In this document: piece by piece, positions 26,015 to 35,696 of the stretch
Layout of the letters: each line of letters begins with the position of its first letter
How positions within the stretch are numbered: the stretch's first letter is position 1
From: Pseudomonadota bacterium
Lineage (GTDB): Bacteria > Pseudomonadota > Gammaproteobacteria > Burkholderiales > Burkholderiaceae_C
DNA: 64,000 nt
Reading direction: 5' to 3'
Assembly: GCA_021799355.1 (NCBI GenBank)
Contig: JAJZAQ010000008.1
Span: 1-64,000 of the forward strand
Notes under the pieces: generated by a model
Told to the model about the DNA's origin: nothing
The model's input: the letters and a program-made list of their open reading frames with translations, nothing else
Databases searched by the model: none
Translations under genes and position numbers: made by a program

Positions 26015-29000
26015 TTACGGGGCGTCGGCATTGCCCAGCAGGGCGAGGGTGAAGGCGTCTGCTGCGCCGGTGCCGGGGCCGGGGCGCACGGTGCGCACGC
26101 ACCAGATGGGGTAGTTGGCCGCGGTGGTGTCAAACCGCAGGGCGTTGCCCGCGGCCCAGCCACTGCCCCAGCCTGCGGCGGCGATGCGGAAATACGGCTG
26201 ATTGGTCGCCGGGTTGAGCGGGGCGATCTCTTGCGCGATGGGCAGCCCGGCGGCGATCTGCCCCACGCTCTGGCCGATGACGCGCACGGTGGTGGGGCTG
26301 TCGAACACGATGGCCCACTTTTCTTGCGCGGCCCCGGCGTTGGTGACGATGATGGGGTACTGCACCACGTTGTACGCAGCGGAGATGGCTCCGCCCGTGG
26401 GCGCGTCGACGAACTGGTTTTGCCAGGTTTGCAGCGCAAACGGCACGCTGACGGAGGCGCGCAGGGTGCCCATGACCACGGCGCTGCTGCAGTAGGCGGT
26501 GGCGGGGTAGGCGTGGCTGACGGGGCGGTTGAGGCTGATCTGGCCGTTGATCTGTACGTCCGACACCAGCGCCTGGTCTTCGATGCGGTGGGTGACGGCC
26601 AGCGGCAGCGCCAGCCCGGACACGTTGCCCCAGGTGACGATGCCCGCGTCCAGATCGACGCTGTAGCTGCTGGTCGGCACGCGCGCGCCGGTGGCGTCGC
26701 GCACGACCACGCTTTTGAGCCGCGTGCGGCCCAGGTTGGTGGTGCCGCCGTTGCTGGGGTTGGCCACCGAGAGCGTCTGCTCGTCGTGCAGCACCACAAT
26801 GTCGCCGACGCGGAACATCGGCACGCGCCCGTCGGTGGGCAGCCGCACGGGGTCGATGCCCAGCAGGGTTTTGTCCAGCGGGATGTAGCCGTAGGCCACG
26901 GCGGCGTAGCGCAAGGTGTCGGCCACCACCGGCGCGGGCTTGAAAATCTTGCCGTCGGCGCGCACCGCGGAGGCCAGATACCACGGCTCGGACTCGTTGC
27001 CCGCGGCGGTGACCCAGCTGCCAAAGCGCACGCGCACGATGCCGGTCTGATAGTCCACCCGGCCATCGACCCCGGCGGCGGAAATCGTGCCGTTGGTCTG
27101 CGCCGTCACGGTCTGCACCCCGCCGCCGATCAGCGGCACGTATTGCAGCACCAGGCTGCCCGGGCGCAGCGGGGCGCTGGCGGTGCGGAAGGTCACTTCG
27201 TCTACCGGCAGCACGCCCAGCGTAGTGAGCAGCGCGGCCACGCTGCCGGTGTTGGCATCGCCCGGGTTCCATGCGGTGAGCGTGACCTGGCCGCTGGCGT
27301 AGTCGATCTGACCGCCGTCGGTGGCCGCGCCGTTGGCCGGGTTGACGCCATAGACCACGCGGCCCTGGCGGTCGATGTAGGTGAAACTGCCCAGGCTGAA
27401 GCGCACGCTGCCGGGCACGATCTGCTCGGCAAACTGCGGGGTGAGGTCCAGGGTGAGCGGCTGGTTGCTGAAGGTTTCGCTGGCCGCGTTGCCCGCAGCG
27501 CTGGTGCGGTAGCGCACCTTGACATAGCCGGAGCCGTCGAGCGGCGGCACGGCGCTGACCGTGGAGTAAGCCACTCCGGTCGCGGAGAAGCGGTTGATCA
27601 CCTGCAGTTGCCCGATTGCGCTACCCCACTCGGCGCTCTGCCCCTGCATGCGCGGGATGGTCAGCGTGGTGGCGAGCTTGAAGGTGATCGCCCCTGCGGT
27701 GTAATCGACCGTGCTGCCTGCGGTGTCGCGCAGCGCGCCGGTGCCGGTATCGCGCCGCGCCACGGTGAACTTGCCCGATGCCGGCAGGTTATTGCTCTGC
27801 GTCAGCGCGGCGTTGGTCCACACCACAGAAAAATTGCTGCTGCTGGTGTAGGTCGACTCTGGCGCGTACACCTGCCATTCCACCTCCACCGTGCCCGGCA
27901 GCACATTGCCGTTGGCCAGCTGCACGGTGACGTTGCCGTTTGCGTCGGGCGCGGGGTTGGGGAAGGTTTCTTCCAGCGGCGGCCCGTATTGGTAGGTGAC
28001 GGTGTAGACCGCGCCGCCGGGCGGCAGGTTGGTAGGCGCCAGCAGCACGGTGCCGCGCACGTAGTCGATGCTGCCGGTGCCGTCGCCCGTGAGGTTGCCG
28101 GCGCCGTTGTCGGTGACGGTGCGGGTCTGGCCGCTGTTGCCCACCCAGGAAATGGACAGCGTGCCCGGGGCCACCCCGCCATGCGCCAGCTGCAGGCTGA
28201 CGCTGGCTTTGAGCGTGCCGCCGTCGCGCCGCAGGGTCAGCGCAGGCGTGCCCCACAGGGCCAGCACCGTGGTGCCCACGTCGGGCAGCGCGCCAAAGCT
28301 CACCACCACGCTGCCGGTGGTGAAGTTGAGGGTGCCGCTGCCAAAGCTGCTGTCGGCACCGCGCAAGGCGCCCGAGCCATCGTCGCGCAGCACGTACCAC
28401 TTGCCCTGCGCCATGTAGGCGATGCTCAGGCTGCCCGGCGTGGGGATGGGCTGCAAGATGAACACCAGCGTGCCACTGCGGCTCTCAGCCGTCACGTCCC
28501 AGCCGGCGCTCATCATGTTGCTCACGGGCTGGCCGGCGGGGGTGAAGGTGACCACGGTGGCGGCGGTGTTGGTCGGCTGCGCGGTGCTGTAGGCGATGCC
28601 GTTGCCGTAGTCCACCGTGCCCACGGCCTGCGTGCCGGCAAAGAGCTGGCCGCCGCGGTCGGTGAGGGTCACGGCGCCGAGCTGGATTTGCAGGCTGCCG
28701 GGCACGATGCCCTGCCCGATGAACAGCGCCTGGCCGATGTCCCAGCGCACGGTGCCGAAGTTGATTTGCGCCGGCGATCCGGCGGCGGCAATGAGTAGCG
28801 CGCGGTCGCCGTTGGGCTTGACATCGGCAATCGGAATCTCCGTCTGTGCCGACGGCACCAGCGCGCCGAAAATGCTCTGCAGCTGCACCGACAGGTCGCC
28901 CATGCTCACCGGCGCGGCCAGGCGGGCGATGCCGGCATAGCGCGCGGCATCGGCCACCACGGTGCTGTAGAGCTTGCAGTTGGCGCCAGACACGGCGGTG

Positions 29001-29638
29001 TCGCGGTTGCAGTGCGGGACGCCGCCGAGCGCGTCGAACAGCAGCGCGTCGCTGATTTCCACCGTCACCACGTTGAGGATGAAGCTGCCCGAGCAGCCGC
29101 TGGCGGTGAAGCTGCGCTGCTGCGCGGTCACGCGGGTGATGCGCAGGAACTGCGACACCTCGCTGGCCTGCCCGGGAAATTTCACCAGCACGATGGTGCT
29201 GCCCACCGCCGGCAAGTCGCGGTCGACCGGCTGCAGGATTTGCAGCGCGCGCTGCCCGGCGATGTGCTGATCCCACAGCCAGCCGTCGTACAGCGGGCCG
29301 CGGGCCAGGTAGCTTTCCATGCGCGACGTGGCCGCAGGCCGCCGGTCGGCCCAGTCGCGGGTGGTGAACAGCGCCACCGACACGTTCGGGTCGGCTGGCG
29401 GCTGGTCGACGATGACCATGCTGCCGTAAAGCGCCTGCCGGTCGCCCGACATGACCGCCGGAAACACCTTGCGGGTGCTGACGTTGCCCATGGTGCGGTC
29501 GAGGTCGGCGATGTCGTCGAACAGGTTGTTGCTCTGCCCATCGACCACTTCCACGCCGCTCATGCGGCCGCCGCCCGTGGGCGTGTCGGCCAGCACCTCG
29601 GCGGCCATGATGCGGATGTCCTGATCGGTGAGCGGCAT
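26015..29638 (-). CDS. Large repeat-containing phage tail protein
   Basis: Encodes 1207 residues. Between about 313 and 870 a module recurs six times: a PG-S/T-L/V beta strand (313, 401, 491, 581, 742, 826) followed by an I/V-D-Y-x-x-G-x-V strand pair (342, 437, 524, 644, 778, 861), often with a D-x-G-x-G-x-L turn between. The N-terminal 300 residues are non-repetitive with three cysteines (C182, C210, C221). It lies after the tape measure and is probably a tail hub or extended tip protein. No enzymatic motif was seen. Confidence 0.72.
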   Translation of the reverse strand: MPLTDQDIRIMAAEVLADTPTGGGRMSGVEVVDGQSNNLFDDIADLDRTMGNVSTRKVFPAVMSGDRQALYGSMVIVDQPPADPNVSVALFTTRDWADRRPAATSRMESYLARGPLYDGWLWDQHIAGQRALQILQPVDRDLPAVGSTIVLVKFPGQASEVSQFLRITRVTAQQRSFTASGCSGSFILNVVTVEISDALLFDALGGVPHCNRDTAVSGANCKLYSTVVADAARYAGIARLAAPVSMGDLSVQLQSIFGALVPSAQTEIPIADVKPNGDRALLIAAAGSPAQINFGTVRWDIGQALFIGQGIVPGSLQIQLGAVTLTDRGGQLFAGTQAVGTVDYGNGIAYSTAQPTNTAATVVTFTPAGQPVSNMMSAGWDVTAESRSGTLVFILQPIPTPGSLSIAYMAQGKWYVLRDDGSGALRGADSSFGSGTLNFTTGSVVVSFGALPDVGTTVLALWGTPALTLRRDGGTLKASVSLQLAHGGVAPGTLSISWVGNSGQTRTVTDNGAGNLTGDGTGSIDYVRGTVLLAPTNLPPGGAVYTVTYQYGPPLEETFPNPAPDANGNVTVQLANGNVLPGTVEVEWQVYAPESTYTSSSNFSVVWTNAALTQSNNLPASGKFTVARRDTGTGALRDTAGSTVDYTAGAITFKLATTLTIPRMQGQSAEWGSAIGQLQVINRFSATGVAYSTVSAVPPLDGSGYVKVRYRTSAAGNAASETFSNQPLTLDLTPQFAEQIVPGSVRFSLGSFTYIDRQGRVVYGVNPANGAATDGGQIDYASGQVTLTAWNPGDANTGSVAALLTTLGVLPVDEVTFRTASAPLRPGSLVLQYVPLIGGGVQTVTAQTNGTISAAGVDGRVDYQTGIVRVRFGSWVTAAGNESEPWYLASAVRADGKIFKPAPVVADTLRYAAVAYGYIPLDKTLLGIDPVRLPTDGRVPMFRVGDIVVLHDEQTLSVANPSNGGTTNLGRTRLKSVVVRDATGARVPTSSYSVDLDAGIVTWGNVSGLALPLAVTHRIEDQALVSDVQINGQISLNRPVSHAYPATAYCSSAVVMGTLRASVSVPFALQTWQNQFVDAPTGGAISAAYNVVQYPIIVTNAGAAQEKWAIVFDSPTTVRVIGQSVGQIAAGLPIAQEIAPLNPATNQPYFRIAAAGWGSGWAAGNALRFDTTAANYPIWCVRTVRPGPGTGAADAFTLALLGNADAP

Positions 29639-29641
29639 GGG

Positions 29642-30040
29642 TCAGACCTCGAAAAACTTCAGCGCCGACACGGCAAACCAGTCGTCGGCGGCGGGGGTGT
29701 CGAAATACGCCACGGGCTGCGCGGCAATGGGGCTGCCTGCGCGCAGGTCAAAGCGCACTTGCCGCGGCTGGCCGCGCAGTGTCAGAGTGAGCAGCTTGCC
29801 CGGCGTGCTCGCCCAGGCTTGCAGCTGCTGCACGTCGGCATAGCGCACCCAGGCGCGGTCGTCGGCGCCCGACAGGGTGATGGGCCGGCCGGCCTGCATC
29901 TGCGCCTCTTCCACCACCAGCGCGCCGGCCACGGTGTAGGCGGCGGCCTGCAGCACGGGCTGCCAGGCGAACTCGTCGACCCACTGCGTGTCGTCGCGCA
30001 GGGTCACGGTGGCGGTGTTGTCGGACAGAGTGATGGGCAT
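29642..30040 (-). CDS. Phage distal-tail-like protein
   Basis: Encodes 132 residues, beta-rich. It lies between the tape measure and the large tail protein, where siphoviruses usually encode a distal tail or adaptor protein. No catalytic motif. The gaps to its neighbours are 6 and 3 bases, so it is tightly coupled. The call rests on position. Confidence 0.6.
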   Translation of the reverse strand: MPITLSDNTATVTLRDDTQWVDEFAWQPVLQAAAYTVAGALVVEEAQMQAGRPITLSGADDRAWVRYADVQQLQAWASTPGKLLTLTLRGQPRQVRFDLRAGSPIAAQPVAYFDTPAADDWFAVSALKFFEV

Positions 30041-30046
30041 GGCGCG

Positions 30047-32725
30047 TCAGGCCGGGCGGGCGGTGAGGCCGGCGGATTTGAGGGCGTCGAGCAGCGCCTG
30101 CACGTCGCGCTCGCTGTTGACCTGCACGTCACGGCTGCCGCCGCCGGGCAGTTGCAGCTTGACGACGTGGGTCTGGCTGGATGGGCTGCTGCCGGCCGCC
30201 GCGCTGCTGCCGGCCTTCTGGTCGAGATACTTGGTGACCAAGGCGTTGAGAATCTGCTCCGGCGTTGGGCCATAGGGGCCGAAATCGCCAGAGACGCCAA
30301 GCTGCGATGCCAGCCTTGTGCTGTCGAACCCAAAGTTGTTCCACACCGGCTTGCCGCCGCCGTCGAGCAAGAGCTGGCTCATGCGGGTGGCCGTCGCCTC
30401 GTCCATCCCCGCGCTCTTGAGGTAGTTGATGATGCCAAGGCGCGAGTTGACCTGCGAGCCGGCGACGATGCGGTTGCCGTCCTTGTCGGCGACAAATCCG
30501 TCCTTATCCACACCCTTGCGCTTGCGCTCGATGGCGTCCAGGCGTTCGGCCTGCTGCTGCGCGCGCTCCAGCGCGGAGATGTATTGCTCGGTGGCGTCCG
30601 CGGCGGTTTGCATCGCGCCGGCGGACTGTTGCCCGGCATTGGCCCCGGCCTTGCCGGCGTCGTCCGCCGCGCCCTTGACCCGCACGAAGGCCTTGCCCGC
30701 GTTGTCGGTGGCGATTTCCAGGCCGTGCATTTCGGCCTGAACTTGCATCAACTCGTCAGCGACGCCGCCGTTGGCCGCCAGCGCTGATTCCAGGTATTTT
30801 TTCCACGCTTCGGTGACTTCACGCACGCTGCCGCCGTGCTGCTCGATGTAGCGCGCCGCTTCGAGGTTGGATTGCGCTTCCTTTTTGAGCGCTTCGTCGC
30901 TTTTGATGCCGAGTTTTTCGTAAGCCTCGCGGGCACTATTGATGCCGGCTTTCGCTTTGTCTGCCCTGTCCTTGATCTTGTTGAGTTGTTCCTCGACCTG
31001 CTGGAGCAGGCCGTCTGCCACCTTGTCGCCCAGTTGCTGCCGCAGCGATGCAATGCGCGCCCTGATGGCCTCGATATCAGCCGTGGTCTTGGCTTTGTTG
31101 ATGGCAGCGCTCAGCGCCGCCTCGATGGCACCGCCGGCCTCTTTGCCAGTGATCCCTGCCGCTTTCAGCGACGTGATCATGGTGTCGATGTTGTTGATCG
31201 CAGCGCCGCCCTGCTTGGAGATTCCGCCGAATGCTTCATCTATATCCAAGCCGAGACGGGTAAAACTCTGCGACAAGGCGGTGTTGTTCAGTTCGGCAAA
31301 TTCTTTCGCGCCGATCTGCCCGGTTGAAAACGCGGTGTTAAGGTGCTCTGTAAAACTCGACAGCGTGGCGTCATCCATTTTTTCGATGACGCCTTTTGCC
31401 GCATTCAGCTTGACGGCCAACTCCTCAGCGTTTTTGCCGCTGAGAAGAAATGCATCGCCCAGGTTCAGAACCCCTTCGAGGGTATCCAGTTTGAACTGCT
31501 TGGCGAGTTTTTCAGCGGCTGCACCCGTGGCACCAGCCATTCCGGTTGCAGCGTTACCGGCACCCGTGAAAGCTGCTGCCAGTTTCTCTGCATCGGTGGT
31601 CATGGCGCCAAGCGCCGGCTGGGTGTTTTGCTGTGCAGCCTTCGCATCTTCCGGCAGCAAGCCGACCGCACCGCGCACCTTGTTGATGTTGTTGGCCGCC
31701 GTGTCCATGGCCTCGGCCATGTTGGCTTTCCAACTGTCTATCGCCCCCTTGAAGTCGCCTTGAAATACTTTTTGAAGGCTCAGGAAAGTCGCGGCAAGTC
31801 CTTTGCCAAAGACGCCAACCGCTTCAGCCGCGCTATTGAAAATGTCGGCCAGCGCAGCCGTGATTCCAGATAGCGCCGTCAGTGCGCCCTTGATTACCGT
31901 GCTAGTAGTGCCTGCCTCAGTCATTGCACCGACTGCAGCGGTCACCCGGTTTTCGAGCTGTGCCATCGACGCATTGAGCGTGTCAGGCGGCGCACTGCCG
32001 AAGGTCTTGTTCAGTTCCTCAGCTAGTCTCGGTAGTAGCTGCTCGGCTGTGACGGATCCCGAGCTCACCATCTTGTCCAGCTCGGCCACGGTGACGCCCA
32101 TGGCGCGCGCTGCGGCCTGCATGGCGCCAGGCAGTGCCTCGCCGAGCTGGCCGCGCAGCTCTTCCATGCTGACGGTGCCCTTGCTCGCCATTTGCGATAC
32201 GGCGATCAAGGCGTTTTGTGTCTCGGCGCTGCTCTTGCCGAGTTTGCTCATGGCACCCACGACCGACTCGAAAATGGCGCGGGTGTTTTGGCCCTCTAGC
32301 GCGGTGCCTTTGGTCGCCGCGGTCAGGCTGATATAAGCCTTTGTGGCGTCGCCAAGATTCACGCCGAGACGGTTCGCCGCAGCGCGCAGATAGTCCATCT
32401 CTGCGCCGCCAGCCTGGGCGCTGCCAGCAAGCTGATCGAGCGCCTTACGATTGGCTTCCTGTTCGGCGCTGAGACGGACGAAATCGGAGGTCAGCTTGGC
32501 AACAGCCAAGCCCTCGATGGCGTTGCGTAGCCGGTTGATGGCTGACTCGGCGCCGCTGGCGCTCTCGCCTTGCTTTCTGCTGGCATCGGCCTGTTTGGCC
32601 TGTTCTGGCGCAGCCTTATTGCTGGCCTGCCCCAGTTCGCGCACGCTGTTCTCCAGCCCCTGCACCTGCTCGGCGCCGGGGGTGGAGGTGCGGATTTCGA
32701 GGCCGACTTTGAGGTTGTCGCTCAT
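30047..32725 (-). CDS. Phage tail tape measure protein
   Basis: Encodes 892 residues, largely alpha-helical. It has a tape-measure core (about 75-260: YLRAAANRLGVNLGDATKAY, GAMSKLGKSSAETQNALIAVSQMASKG, LRGQLGEALPGAMQAAARAMG) and a hydrophobic stretch (about 260-305) that could insert into the host membrane. The rest is coiled-coil-rich. It sets tail length and shows that the tail is the long non-contractile type. The middle of the gene is less GC-rich than its neighbours. It is preceded by a terminator-like hairpin. Confidence 0.9.
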   Translation of the reverse strand: MSDNLKVGLEIRTSTPGAEQVQGLENSVRELGQASNKAAPEQAKQADASRKQGESASGAESAINRLRNAIEGLAVAKLTSDFVRLSAEQEANRKALDQLAGSAQAGGAEMDYLRAAANRLGVNLGDATKAYISLTAATKGTALEGQNTRAIFESVVGAMSKLGKSSAETQNALIAVSQMASKGTVSMEELRGQLGEALPGAMQAAARAMGVTVAELDKMVSSGSVTAEQLLPRLAEELNKTFGSAPPDTLNASMAQLENRVTAAVGAMTEAGTTSTVIKGALTALSGITAALADIFNSAAEAVGVFGKGLAATFLSLQKVFQGDFKGAIDSWKANMAEAMDTAANNINKVRGAVGLLPEDAKAAQQNTQPALGAMTTDAEKLAAAFTGAGNAATGMAGATGAAAEKLAKQFKLDTLEGVLNLGDAFLLSGKNAEELAVKLNAAKGVIEKMDDATLSSFTEHLNTAFSTGQIGAKEFAELNNTALSQSFTRLGLDIDEAFGGISKQGGAAINNIDTMITSLKAAGITGKEAGGAIEAALSAAINKAKTTADIEAIRARIASLRQQLGDKVADGLLQQVEEQLNKIKDRADKAKAGINSAREAYEKLGIKSDEALKKEAQSNLEAARYIEQHGGSVREVTEAWKKYLESALAANGGVADELMQVQAEMHGLEIATDNAGKAFVRVKGAADDAGKAGANAGQQSAGAMQTAADATEQYISALERAQQQAERLDAIERKRKGVDKDGFVADKDGNRIVAGSQVNSRLGIINYLKSAGMDEATATRMSQLLLDGGGKPVWNNFGFDSTRLASQLGVSGDFGPYGPTPEQILNALVTKYLDQKAGSSAAAGSSPSSQTHVVKLQLPGGGSRDVQVNSERDVQALLDALKSAGLTARPA

Positions 32726-32739
32726 GGCCGGGCCAGCGT

Positions 32740-32762
32740 AAAAAAGGCCGCTCGAGGCGGCC
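32740..32762 (-). terminator. Intrinsic terminator between tail tube and tape measure genes
   Basis: On the minus strand GGCCGC and GCGGCC form a perfect 6-bp stem around a CTCGA loop, followed by TTTTTT. It lies 57 bases after the tail tube stop and just before the tape measure start. Its sequence and flanks match the hairpin at 44428-44451. Confidence 0.78.
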
Positions 32763-32819
32763 AGAAAACGGCTTTATCAAAAGCCGCAAGGAGACAGACG
32801 GTGTGGGCGCGCGGCGGCC

Positions 32820-33566
32820 TCAGACCTGCTGCACGCGCAGGTAGCGGGAGATGCCCGCGCCGGTCTTGGTGGGGTCGGCCAGCACTTCGCCTTCGATCTG
32901 CAACTCGGCAAAGTCGCTGCCGATCAGACCCAGCTTCTTGGCCGCGCCGAGCTTGACGCGCCAGGCATCGACCAGCACGGGGTTGCCGCTGTCGGCCTCG
33001 TTGATGCCGCCGAAGGCTAGTTGCACCTCGGGGGAGCTGACGGTCAGCGCCTGCACCACGTCGTACGTGGCGTAGGTGTAGTCGATCTTCACCGCGGTGG
33101 CGTCGGCGATGGCGCTGCCCTGCGGGATGTAGATGCCCTCGGGGCGTACTTCGTAATCGGTGCCGGACACGTAGGTGGTGCTGCCGGCGTCGTTGGTCAC
33201 GGTCACGGCGGTGGGCTTGGGGTGCGCCAGGCGGATGAGGCCGCCCTTGTAAGCGGTATGCGGCTCGTCGGCGATGACCGCGCCGGTCACGCTGTCGGCG
33301 CTGCCGAACAGCGCGCGGGCGACGTTGGCCGGGTTCAAGTCCATGACGGTGAGGCTGACGCTGACGGACTTGATGCGGTTGACCTGGGCATAGGTGCCGC
33401 CGCCGGCCTTGGTGTAGTCGGTCATCTTTTTCACGTCTTCGTCGATGCCGAATTCGAGCTTGCTGACGTTGCCGATCTCGGTCAGCGCGGCGCTGCCCCC
33501 GTAGGGGCGCATGTAGACCTTGCCGCTGCCCAGCAGCGGCTTGTAGACGAGTTGACGCAGGGCCAT
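32820..33566 (-). CDS. Phage major tail tube protein
   Basis: Encodes 248 residues. The pattern is typical of siphovirus tail tube subunits: an early beta strand with GNVSKLEFGIDEDVKKMTDY, a middle hairpin insertion, and a late ELQIEGEVLADPTKTG. It polymerises into the tail tube around the tape measure. It directly precedes the tape measure gene, as usual. No overlapping chaperone frame with a slippery site was seen. Confidence 0.8.
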   Translation of the reverse strand: MALRQLVYKPLLGSGKVYMRPYGGSAALTEIGNVSKLEFGIDEDVKKMTDYTKAGGGTYAQVNRIKSVSVSLTVMDLNPANVARALFGSADSVTGAVIADEPHTAYKGGLIRLAHPKPTAVTVTNDAGSTTYVSGTDYEVRPEGIYIPQGSAIADATAVKIDYTYATYDVVQALTVSSPEVQLAFGGINEADSGNPVLVDAWRVKLGAAKKLGLIGSDFAELQIEGEVLADPTKTGAGISRYLRVQQV

Positions 33567-33590
33567 GGTGAGTCTCCAGTGGAAGTGAGG

Positions 33591-34052
33591 TCAGGGGTCG
33601 GGGGTTTGCTGCACCACCACGGCGGCGGAAAACGCCAGCGGCAGGTACATGTATCCGGCGCTATAGCCGGCGCCGGGCGGGGTGACCAGTTGCAGCGGCG
33701 CGGCCGCGCCCTCGGGCTGCCAGCCCATCAGGGCGCCGGCAACGGCGGCGGCAATCGCCCCGGCGTCGGCGCGGGCGGCGCTGCCGCTGCGGCCTTCGCG
33801 CAGATTGCGCACGGCCACCACGGTCAGCCAGGTCTGCTGCAGCCGGGCGGCGCGCCCGTCGCCGCGGGTTTCGGCCACGGCCATGCCCTGCAGCACCACG
33901 TGCACCGCGGGGCTGGGCTGGCTGCCTTCGGCGACGTTGGCAAGGTCGGCAGCGGTCAGCACCTCCACCTTGCCCGGCCCGGTCTGCGGCAGCCGGCTGC
34001 GCAGCCGCTGCACGATCAGCGGCTCCAGGGCGGTGAGGGAGGCCAGCGCCAT
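33591..34052 (-). CDS. Mu gp37-like protein (tail terminator position)
   Basis: Encodes 153 residues with a helical N-terminus (LEPLIVQRLRSRL) and a beta-rich body (VHVVLQGMAVAETRG, QQTWLTVVAVRNLREGRSG). Position and form match Mu gp37, a tail-completion-type protein. The start ATG lies 8 bases after the stop of the gp36-like gene. Confidence 0.7.
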   Translation of the reverse strand: MALASLTALEPLIVQRLRSRLPQTGPGKVEVLTAADLANVAEGSQPSPAVHVVLQGMAVAETRGDGRAARLQQTWLTVVAVRNLREGRSGSAARADAGAIAAAVAGALMGWQPEGAAAPLQLVTPPGAGYSAGYMYLPLAFSAAVVVQQTPDP

Positions 34053-34059
34053 GGCGCGA

Positions 34060-34500
34060 TCAGGCCGCGCCCGAAGTCGGCGGGTTGCGCGCCCAGTCGC
34101 GCCCGCCGCTGACCATCTGCACCCGCCCGGTGCCGGTGGCCGGCGCGGGCACGGTGCCCAGGCTGGCGCGGCCGGCGGCCAGGTCGGCCAGCAGGCGGCG
34201 CGCGGCCTCGGCCTCGCGGCGGATGGCCGCGTCCGGGCCGAGCTCCACCCCGGCCTGATACGCCAGGCGCTCGCGCGCCAGCACGCAGGCCACGCGGCCC
34301 AGCAGCAGGGGCACGGGCGCGGCCAGCGGGAGCTGGTAGCGCACGGCGAGATACCCGTCGATTTCGGCGCTGACGTCGGCCAGCACCGCGGCGACCACTT
34401 CGGTGTCGGCCAGGCCGTCGCCATCGCGGTCGGCGAGCTGGTCGATGTCGGCCCCGAAGCGGGCGGACAGGTCGGCGGCGGTGGCGTAGACGGTGGCCAT
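34060..34500 (-). CDS. Mu gp36-like protein (DUF1320)
   Basis: Encodes 146 residues. The DUF1320 pattern is clear: MATVYATAADLSARFG, then DVSAEIDGYLAVRYQLPL, then a helical region. Such proteins are head-tail connectors. It lies between the gp35-like and gp37-like genes, conserving Mu order. Confidence 0.82.
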   Translation of the reverse strand: MATVYATAADLSARFGADIDQLADRDGDGLADTEVVAAVLADVSAEIDGYLAVRYQLPLAAPVPLLLGRVACVLARERLAYQAGVELGPDAAIRREAEAARRLLADLAAGRASLGTVPAPATGTGRVQMVSGGRDWARNPPTSGAA

Positions 34501-34501
34501 G

Positions 34502-34729
34502 TCAGCCCTCGCCGGCTTCGCTCACGTCCAGCAGGGGGTCGGCGCGCAGGATCGCGGCCACCCCGGCGCTGACCTGCACGGTCTGCGCCTGCGGATCAAA
34601 GCGCATCCCGGCGCGGTAGCGCACGCCGTGCGGGCTGCGCACGCGCAGGGTGAGCTGCGGCTCCTCGGCAGCCGGGGCCGCCGCAGCGGCCTCGGCGGCA
34701 GGCGCAGCCTTGGTGGAAGCGCGGGCCAT
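34502..34729 (-). CDS. Mu gp35-like small protein
   Basis: Encodes 75 residues. An Ala-rich, probably disordered N-terminus precedes LTLRVRSPHGVRYRAGMRFD, as in the FluMu/HI1506-type small head genes that follow the major capsid gene. The stop is one base from the gp36-like start. It probably takes part in head completion. Confidence 0.68.
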   Translation of the reverse strand: MARASTKAAPAAEAAAAAPAAEEPQLTLRVRSPHGVRYRAGMRFDPQAQTVQVSAGVAAILRADPLLDVSEAGEG

Positions 34730-34739
34730 GCGGGCCTCC

Positions 34740-35651
34740 TTACGCCAGCCACGGGCTGACGATGACCTCGGCGGTGCCGAACCACGGGTTGCCGCTGGAG
34801 GCGTCTTTGAGGATGAGCTCGCGCGCCGCGCCCTCGAGGTTGGGCGGCACCACCAGGGTGGTGGGCATGATGCCCAGCGGGCGCCCGCCATCGGCCTGGA
34901 ACGCCATCATCGCCGCGCGGGCCTTGGCGTAGTTGGTGGCATCGAGCGGCTGCTGGCTGCGGTAGGCCATCTGCCAGAAGCCAAAGCCGACGTTGCAGCG
35001 CAGATCGACACCGTAGCGGTAGAGGTTGCTGGTGAACACCGATTCGTCGGTGTCGGCGGTCATCGCGGTGAAGTTGGCGGCCTTGCGCTCCTGATAGATC
35101 AGGGGTTTGAGCACGCGGCTGGTGTCCAGCAGAAACCAGGCCGGGCCGGGGCTGGTGCCGGGCACGTCGTTGTTGCTGACGGTCTGCGCGGTGCCGGTGC
35201 CGTCCACGTTCGGGAACACCGGGTGATCGGTGTCGAAGAAGAACTGCCCGTCGTAGCAGTTGGTGGTGTGGCCGGCGGCCAGCAGCGCGAACACCAGCTG
35301 GTCGGGGTAGGCGGCTGCCGCGCGCCCCATCTCGGACATGAGCGGGCGGTAGATGCCGATGTTGTCGTCCTCGATGTCGGTGCGCGACACGCCCACGGTG
35401 CTCTCGAACGTCTTGTTGACGATCTGGTAGCCGCTGGCGGCCATGTCCTTGACCACGCGGTTGCCGATCCACTCGCGGAAGTTGGGGAACTGGCCCAGCC
35501 AGCCGTAGGTGTTGCTGCGGCTGCTGCTGGGCACGGTGGTGGCGATCTTGGCGTACTGGCTTTGCGCCTGCATCGCGCTGAACGCGCTCTGGAAGTCGCT
35601 GCGGAAGCCCGTCATGAGGTTGGTCAGCAGCGCGGGGGTGATGATGGCCAT
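34740..35651 (-). CDS. Mu-like major capsid protein (gpT)
   Basis: Encodes 303 residues that match the Mu gpT family throughout: MAIITPALLTNLMTGFRSDF at the start, then NTYGWLGQFPNFREWIG, FFFDTDHPVFPNVDG and PNLEGAARELILKD near the end. It forms the icosahedral head shell with an HK97-type fold. It follows the protease/scaffold gene, as in Mu. Confidence 0.93.
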   Translation of the reverse strand: MAIITPALLTNLMTGFRSDFQSAFSAMQAQSQYAKIATTVPSSSRSNTYGWLGQFPNFREWIGNRVVKDMAASGYQIVNKTFESTVGVSRTDIEDDNIGIYRPLMSEMGRAAAAYPDQLVFALLAAGHTTNCYDGQFFFDTDHPVFPNVDGTGTAQTVSNNDVPGTSPGPAWFLLDTSRVLKPLIYQERKAANFTAMTADTDESVFTSNLYRYGVDLRCNVGFGFWQMAYRSQQPLDATNYAKARAAMMAFQADGGRPLGIMPTTLVVPPNLEGAARELILKDASSGNPWFGTAEVIVSPWLA

Positions 35652-35696
35652 GTGAAAACTCCTGAAAAAGGGTTCGAGGGGGCGTGACGCGCCGGC

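Noticed and set aside
26231-28798. Long plus-strand frame (855 codons) opposite the large tail protein
   Set aside because: GC-rich antisense shadow: His/Gly/Ala-rich with no domain, while the minus-strand gene has a consistent repeat structure and start.
32726-32819. Programmed frameshift chaperone between tail tube and tape measure
   Set aside because: The gap is only 94 bases and holds a terminator; no slippery heptamer or second frame was found.
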